Shown: positions 60,672 to 64,000 of the stretch, piece by piece | Position numbering within the stretch: position 1 is the stretch's first letter | Layout: each line of letters starts with the position of its first letter | Origin: Streptomyces sp. MMG1533 | Lineage (GTDB): Bacteria > Actinomycetota > Actinomycetes > Streptomycetales > Streptomycetaceae | Assembly (NCBI RefSeq): GCF_001279775.1 | Contig: NZ_LGDG01000002.1 | Span: 1 to 64,000 of the forward strand | Length of the DNA: 64,000 bases | Direction of reading: 5' to 3' | Notes under the pieces: model-generated | Seen by the model: only the letters and a program-made list of their open reading frames with translations | The model's database searches: none | Told to the model about the DNA's origin: nothing | Translations under genes and position numbers: made by a program

Positions 60672-63119
60672 TCATGAGCGCTCGTCCTGAACGCCGATCT
60701 CCGCCCAGATCGACTTCCCTCCGGCCCGGTGGCGTGTGCCCCAGCGTTCGGCGAACTGAGCGACGAGCAGCAGGCCGCGCCCGCCCTCGTCGAACATCCG
60801 CGCTCGCCTCATGTGCGGGGCGGTGCTGCTGCCGTCGGAGACCTCGCAGATGAGCGCGGTGTCGCGGATCAGGCGCAGCTGAACGGGAGGGGTGCCGTAC
60901 CGGATCGCGTTGGTGACCAGTTCGCTCACCACCAGCTCGGCGGTGAAGACCACCTCGTGCAGTCCCCAGTCCGCGAGACACCGGGCGACCTTGTCGCGGG
61001 CGTCGGCCACGGCGGCGGGGTCGGAGGGCAGATCCCAGGTGGCCACCTGGCCCGCATCGAGGGCCCGGGTGCGGGCGATGAGCAGTGCGACATCATCCGA
61101 CGGCTGTGCGGGGAGCAGACTCCGGACCAGGTCGTCGCAGGTGGCCTCCAGCGAGTGAGCGGGTCGCTCCAGGCACCGGCGCAGCAGCGCCATGCCCCTG
61201 CCGAGGTCGTGCTCGGGGACCTCGACGAGGCCGTCCGTGTACAGCACGAGGAGGCTGCCTCGGGGCACTTCCCATTCGACCGCCTCGAAAGGCAGCCCGC
61301 CCACTCCCAGCGGCGGGCCGGCGGGAAGATCGATGAACTCGGCCTTGCCGTCGGGCGTGACCACGGCGGGCGGGGGGTGGCCCGCGCCGGCGGCGGCGCA
61401 GCGGCGCGAGACGGGGTCGTAGACCAGATACAGACAGGTGGCGACGAGATCGGTGACGATCTCGAGCTCGGGATCCGTTGCCGTGTCCTCTTCCGCCCTG
61501 AGGTGGGTGATCAGGTCGTCGAGATGGACGAGGAGCTCCTCGGGGGGAAGGTCGACGTCCGCCAGCGTGCGTACCGCGGTCCGCAGCCGCCCCATGGTGG
61601 CGGAGGCGCGCAGGCCGTGGCCCACCACGTCTCCGACGACCAGGGCGACCCGGGCGCCCGACAGCGGGATCACATCGAACCAGTCGCCGCCCAGCCCTGC
61701 CCGGGACCGGGCAGGGAGATAGCGGTAGGCCACCTCCGCGGCCTCATGGGCGGGGAGCCGCTGTGGCAGCAGGCTTCGTTGCAGGGCCAGGGCGGTGGTC
61801 CGCTCGCGGGTGAAGCGCCGGGCGTTGTCCACGGCCACGGCAGCGCGTGCGGCGATCTCCTCGGCGAGGAGCAGATCGTCCTCGTCGAAGGAGGCCCGGC
61901 GGTGGTGGCGGACGAGTACGGCCACGCCGAGCGTGATGCCACGGGCGCGCAGCGGGATGACCATGATCGAATGCATCCCGAAGTCGCGGACCTTGCCCGC
62001 GCGCACGGGGTCGGCGGCCTGCCAGCTCCGGATGGCTTCGTCCAGGGTGCGGTGCAGCGACGAACGGCCCGTGTTCAGGCAGCGGGCGGGGGGCGAGGAT
62101 TCCGGGTAGTAGTCCACCTCGCCCGGCTGGACCACCGACTCGGGGGTGCCGGGCAGGACGGACCGCTGCGCGGCACGGCGCAGCGCGACGGAGCCTGTGG
62201 GGGACGGCCTGGGCTCGACGCCGCGGAACAGCCCGTCCAGCAGGTCGATGCTGATGAAGTCGGCGAGCCGCCCCACCGCCACGTCGGCCATCTCCTGGGC
62301 CGTGCGCATCACGTCGAGGGTGCTGCCCACCTGCGCGCTGACGTCGTTCAGCAGGACGAGCCGCTCGCGGGCCCGGTGCTGTTCGGTGACGTCGAGCGCG
62401 ATGAGCTGCACGTGTCGCACCTGTCCTGCCGGGTTCCTCAGGGGGGACACCGATACGGCCCAGTATCTGTCGTGGGCTCCGCGCCGCGGCCGGCCGTGCA
62501 CCTGGAACCGCTCCGGTTCTCCCGTCGCGAACACCCGGCGCATGCCCTCTTCGACCGTGGTGCAGATGTGGGGAGGCAGGATGTCGGTGACGCGCCGACC
62601 GCGAATCTGCTCCTCCGTGAGGCCCAGTTCGCGGACCGCGCCGGCGCTCCCCCGCAAGGCACGCAACTCGGCGTCGTAGATCATCACAGGCAGGTGGCAC
62701 TGCGCGAAGGCTTCCTCTGTCGTCGCCTCGTCCTTGTGTGGACGTGGCCCCCGATGCGGACGCGGCTGCGGTGGCGACGTGGCCACGATGAGCCACTGTG
62801 CGTTGCCCTCGCGGTCGAGTGACGCGTACGCCTGCAACTCGGCTTCCAGGGGGTGGCCGTCCTGGTGCCGCAGCGGGGTCGACCCGCCTCGTCCCTCGAG
62901 AACCGCGGAGAGATCCACCATGACGTCGGCGTTCCCGCCGAGCAGACGTGCCGCGGAACGCCCTACGACGTCCTCGTACGGGTATCCGAGCAACCGCTGT
63001 GCGCCGGAACTCCACCCCGTCACGATCCCCCGCGCGTCGACTACCGCCGTGGCCGAGGTGCCCTGATCCGGAAGCTGATCGAGGCCGTTTCCGAGAGGGC
63101 CGGCATTCTCCATGTCCAT
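60672..63119 (-). CDS. PAS-GAF-SpoIIE phosphatase with ATPase domain
   Basis: 815 residues. Order: PAS 1 (about 20-110, VDARGIVTGWSSGAQRLLGY), PAS 2 (about 135-245, ending LIALDVTEQHRARERL), GAF (about 260-440, SAQVGSTLDVMRTAQEMADV to AVLVRHHRRASFDEDD), SpoIIE/PP2C (about 445-675: GGDWFDVIPLSGARVALVVG, DVVGHGLRASATMGRLRTAV, GHPPPAVV, LLVLYTDGLVE, QPSDDVALLI) and a C-terminal GHKL ATPase (about 690-815: ELVVSELVTNAIRYGTPPVQ, DEGGRGLLLVAQFAERWG). The metal Asp residues are all present. It is a soluble sensor that dephosphorylates an anti-anti-sigma factor and could itself phosphorylate one. Confidence 0.92.
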   Translation of the reverse strand: MDMENAGPLGNGLDQLPDQGTSATAVVDARGIVTGWSSGAQRLLGYPYEDVVGRSAARLLGGNADVMVDLSAVLEGRGGSTPLRHQDGHPLEAELQAYASLDREGNAQWLIVATSPPQPRPHRGPRPHKDEATTEEAFAQCHLPVMIYDAELRALRGSAGAVRELGLTEEQIRGRRVTDILPPHICTTVEEGMRRVFATGEPERFQVHGRPRRGAHDRYWAVSVSPLRNPAGQVRHVQLIALDVTEQHRARERLVLLNDVSAQVGSTLDVMRTAQEMADVAVGRLADFISIDLLDGLFRGVEPRPSPTGSVALRRAAQRSVLPGTPESVVQPGEVDYYPESSPPARCLNTGRSSLHRTLDEAIRSWQAADPVRAGKVRDFGMHSIMVIPLRARGITLGVAVLVRHHRRASFDEDDLLLAEEIAARAAVAVDNARRFTRERTTALALQRSLLPQRLPAHEAAEVAYRYLPARSRAGLGGDWFDVIPLSGARVALVVGDVVGHGLRASATMGRLRTAVRTLADVDLPPEELLVHLDDLITHLRAEEDTATDPELEIVTDLVATCLYLVYDPVSRRCAAAGAGHPPPAVVTPDGKAEFIDLPAGPPLGVGGLPFEAVEWEVPRGSLLVLYTDGLVEVPEHDLGRGMALLRRCLERPAHSLEATCDDLVRSLLPAQPSDDVALLIARTRALDAGQVATWDLPSDPAAVADARDKVARCLADWGLHEVVFTAELVVSELVTNAIRYGTPPVQLRLIRDTALICEVSDGSSTAPHMRRARMFDEGGRGLLLVAQFAERWGTRHRAGGKSIWAEIGVQDERS

Positions 63120-63573
63120 TCATCGCCCATCCTGCCCCCGGGCTTTCGGGGCTGGGGAGACTCGGCAGAGACCGCGGGGCGGCGAAAACGTCGTATCCGT
63201 CGCTTGGGCTCCTTTCTCACTTGTAACTCTCCTCGCGCGCACCCGCAGGTCGACGGGCGGCACGGAAGAGAGTGCCGCACCGAAACGGCCGCGTACCTGA
63301 CTACGAGGGCACAGGGCACGTGGCTCCGGGAGGCCACTCATCGAAACGTGAAAGCCCCAGCTCAACGCCCCGCCACCGCCTCTCGCCGCACGGTCGGCAG
63401 CACTTCGGGCTTCAGCTGTCCGACTCTGCCGGCGGGTGCCCTGCCGGGCAGACCATGGATGCCACGCCCCCCGGCGGCGGACCGACCGCCGGGGGACGTG
63501 ACGGGACTGACTGCGTGCCGGAGGGGCACGGCTGCGGGCTGCTCACGCCTTGCGGGCCGGCCGCCCGCCGCCC
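63120..63573. other. intergenic, no gene seen
   Basis: 454 bp. It should hold the promoter of the SpoIIE gene and the terminator region of the permease gene. Nothing codes convincingly. Confidence 0.4.
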
Positions 63574-64000
63574 CTATGAGGGGGTGACGGTGCTGTGCTT
63601 CCTGTTCCGGCCCAGCCGCTCGCGGACCAGGGCGACGGCCACCACGCCCACGGCGACCAGGGTGGACAGGACCACCTGCTCACGGCCGCCGCCCTCGGCG
63701 GTGTCGGTCAGCATGTAGCCCAGGACGAACGTGATCAGGGCGATGGTGGCCCAGGTGAGGTAGGGGTAGAGCCACATCTTGACGACGAGCTTCTCGGGCG
63801 CCTCCCGCTGGACGATCTTGCGCATCCGCAGCTGGGAGAAGCAGATGACCAGCCAGACGAACAGGGCGATCGCACCGGAGGAGTTGAGCAGGAACTGGAA
63901 GACCGTGTCCGGCCACAGGTAGTTGAAGGCGACCGCGACGAAGCCGAAGACCACCGAGGCCAGGATGGCCGACCGCGGTACACCGCGACCCGTCGTGCGA
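63574..64000 (-). CDS. amino-acid permease, C-terminal part
   Basis: The gene runs off the right edge; about 140 C-terminal residues are visible on the minus strand, ending at 63574. From the edge: RTTGRGVPRSAILASVVFGF, then hydrophobic helices (VFQFLLNSSGAIALFVWLVI, LTWATIALITFVLGYML, VVLSTLVAVGVVAVALV). GVPRSAIL and the loop FSQLRMRKIVQREAPEKL are typical of APC-type proton/amino-acid symporters (AnsP/GabP group). The tail is short and basic. Confidence 0.88.
   Translation of the reverse strand, partial: RTTGRGVPRSAILASVVFGFVAVAFNYLWPDTVFQFLLNSSGAIALFVWLVICFSQLRMRKIVQREAPEKLVVKMWLYPYLTWATIALITFVLGYMLTDTAEGGGREQVVLSTLVAVGVVAVALVRERLGRNRKHSTVTPS

Overview
The window is high-GC actinobacterial DNA, most likely a Streptomyces chromosome. 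The signs are GTG/TTG starts, strong third-position G/C, twin-arginine and lipobox signals, Asp23/AmaP, DUF2637, SHOCT and class F sortase families, and the clpC tail beside a tRNA-Arg. All names rest on reading the sequence and on family knowledge; no database search was run.

Layout. (1) 1-2210: clpC C-terminus, an SDR oxidoreductase, a decayed IS5-type transposase and an intact tRNA-Arg(CCT) with its terminator. (2) 2228-11115: an integration hot spot. A truncated tyrosine integrase abuts the tRNA, and the last 43 nt of the tRNA recur at 6837-6879 and 10845-10887, the latter two each followed by the same roughly 230-bp sequence. Between the copies lie a multicopper oxidase, small hypotheticals, a beta-helix-like membrane protein, a phosphotransferase and a Uma2-family protein with a changed active site. 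(3) 11534-24727: a C-terminally cut lytic transglycosylase; a minus-strand extracytoplasmic copper block (two-cupredoxin plus propeller protein, two-domain multicopper oxidase, YcnI, CopC-CopD, domesticated IS630-like regulator); an MmpS-like protein; a frameshifted gene; and an HTH/sigma pair whose sigma factor carries a membrane tail. (4) 24728-31051: a graveyard of fragments (IS3, duplicated beta-helix gene, SpoIIE-phosphatase piece, inverted BON/CBS pieces) around a stress/metabolism group (USP, phosphofructokinase, CBS protein). (5) 31052-38356: an ATPase/DUF234 protein with a repeat operator and a five-gene branched-chain-amino-acid-type ABC operon with a MarR gene. (6) 38580-38646: another tRNA 3' end with terminator, possibly the far edge of the island. 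(7) 38668-52085: GYD protein, secreted protein plus class F sortase, class II amidotransferase, carboxymuconolactone-decarboxylase-like protein, DUF2252, a large LuxR regulator, membrane proteins and a lipid kinase. (8) 52183-60476: an integrase scrap, a sugar-binding lipoprotein, an Asp23/AmaP envelope cluster, a PAP2 membrane enzyme, and a second integrative-element remnant (tRNA-type terminator, integrase tail, DUF2637). (9) 60672-end: a PAS-GAF-SpoIIE-ATPase signalling protein and the end of an amino-acid permease.

The most coherent functional unit is the copper block at 13063-20616, where every gene encodes a secreted or membrane copper-site protein except the terminal regulator-like gene. 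The most striking architecture is the repeated tRNA-derived attachment sites and at least three integrase remnants, which mark this as a region built by successive integrations and then eroded.
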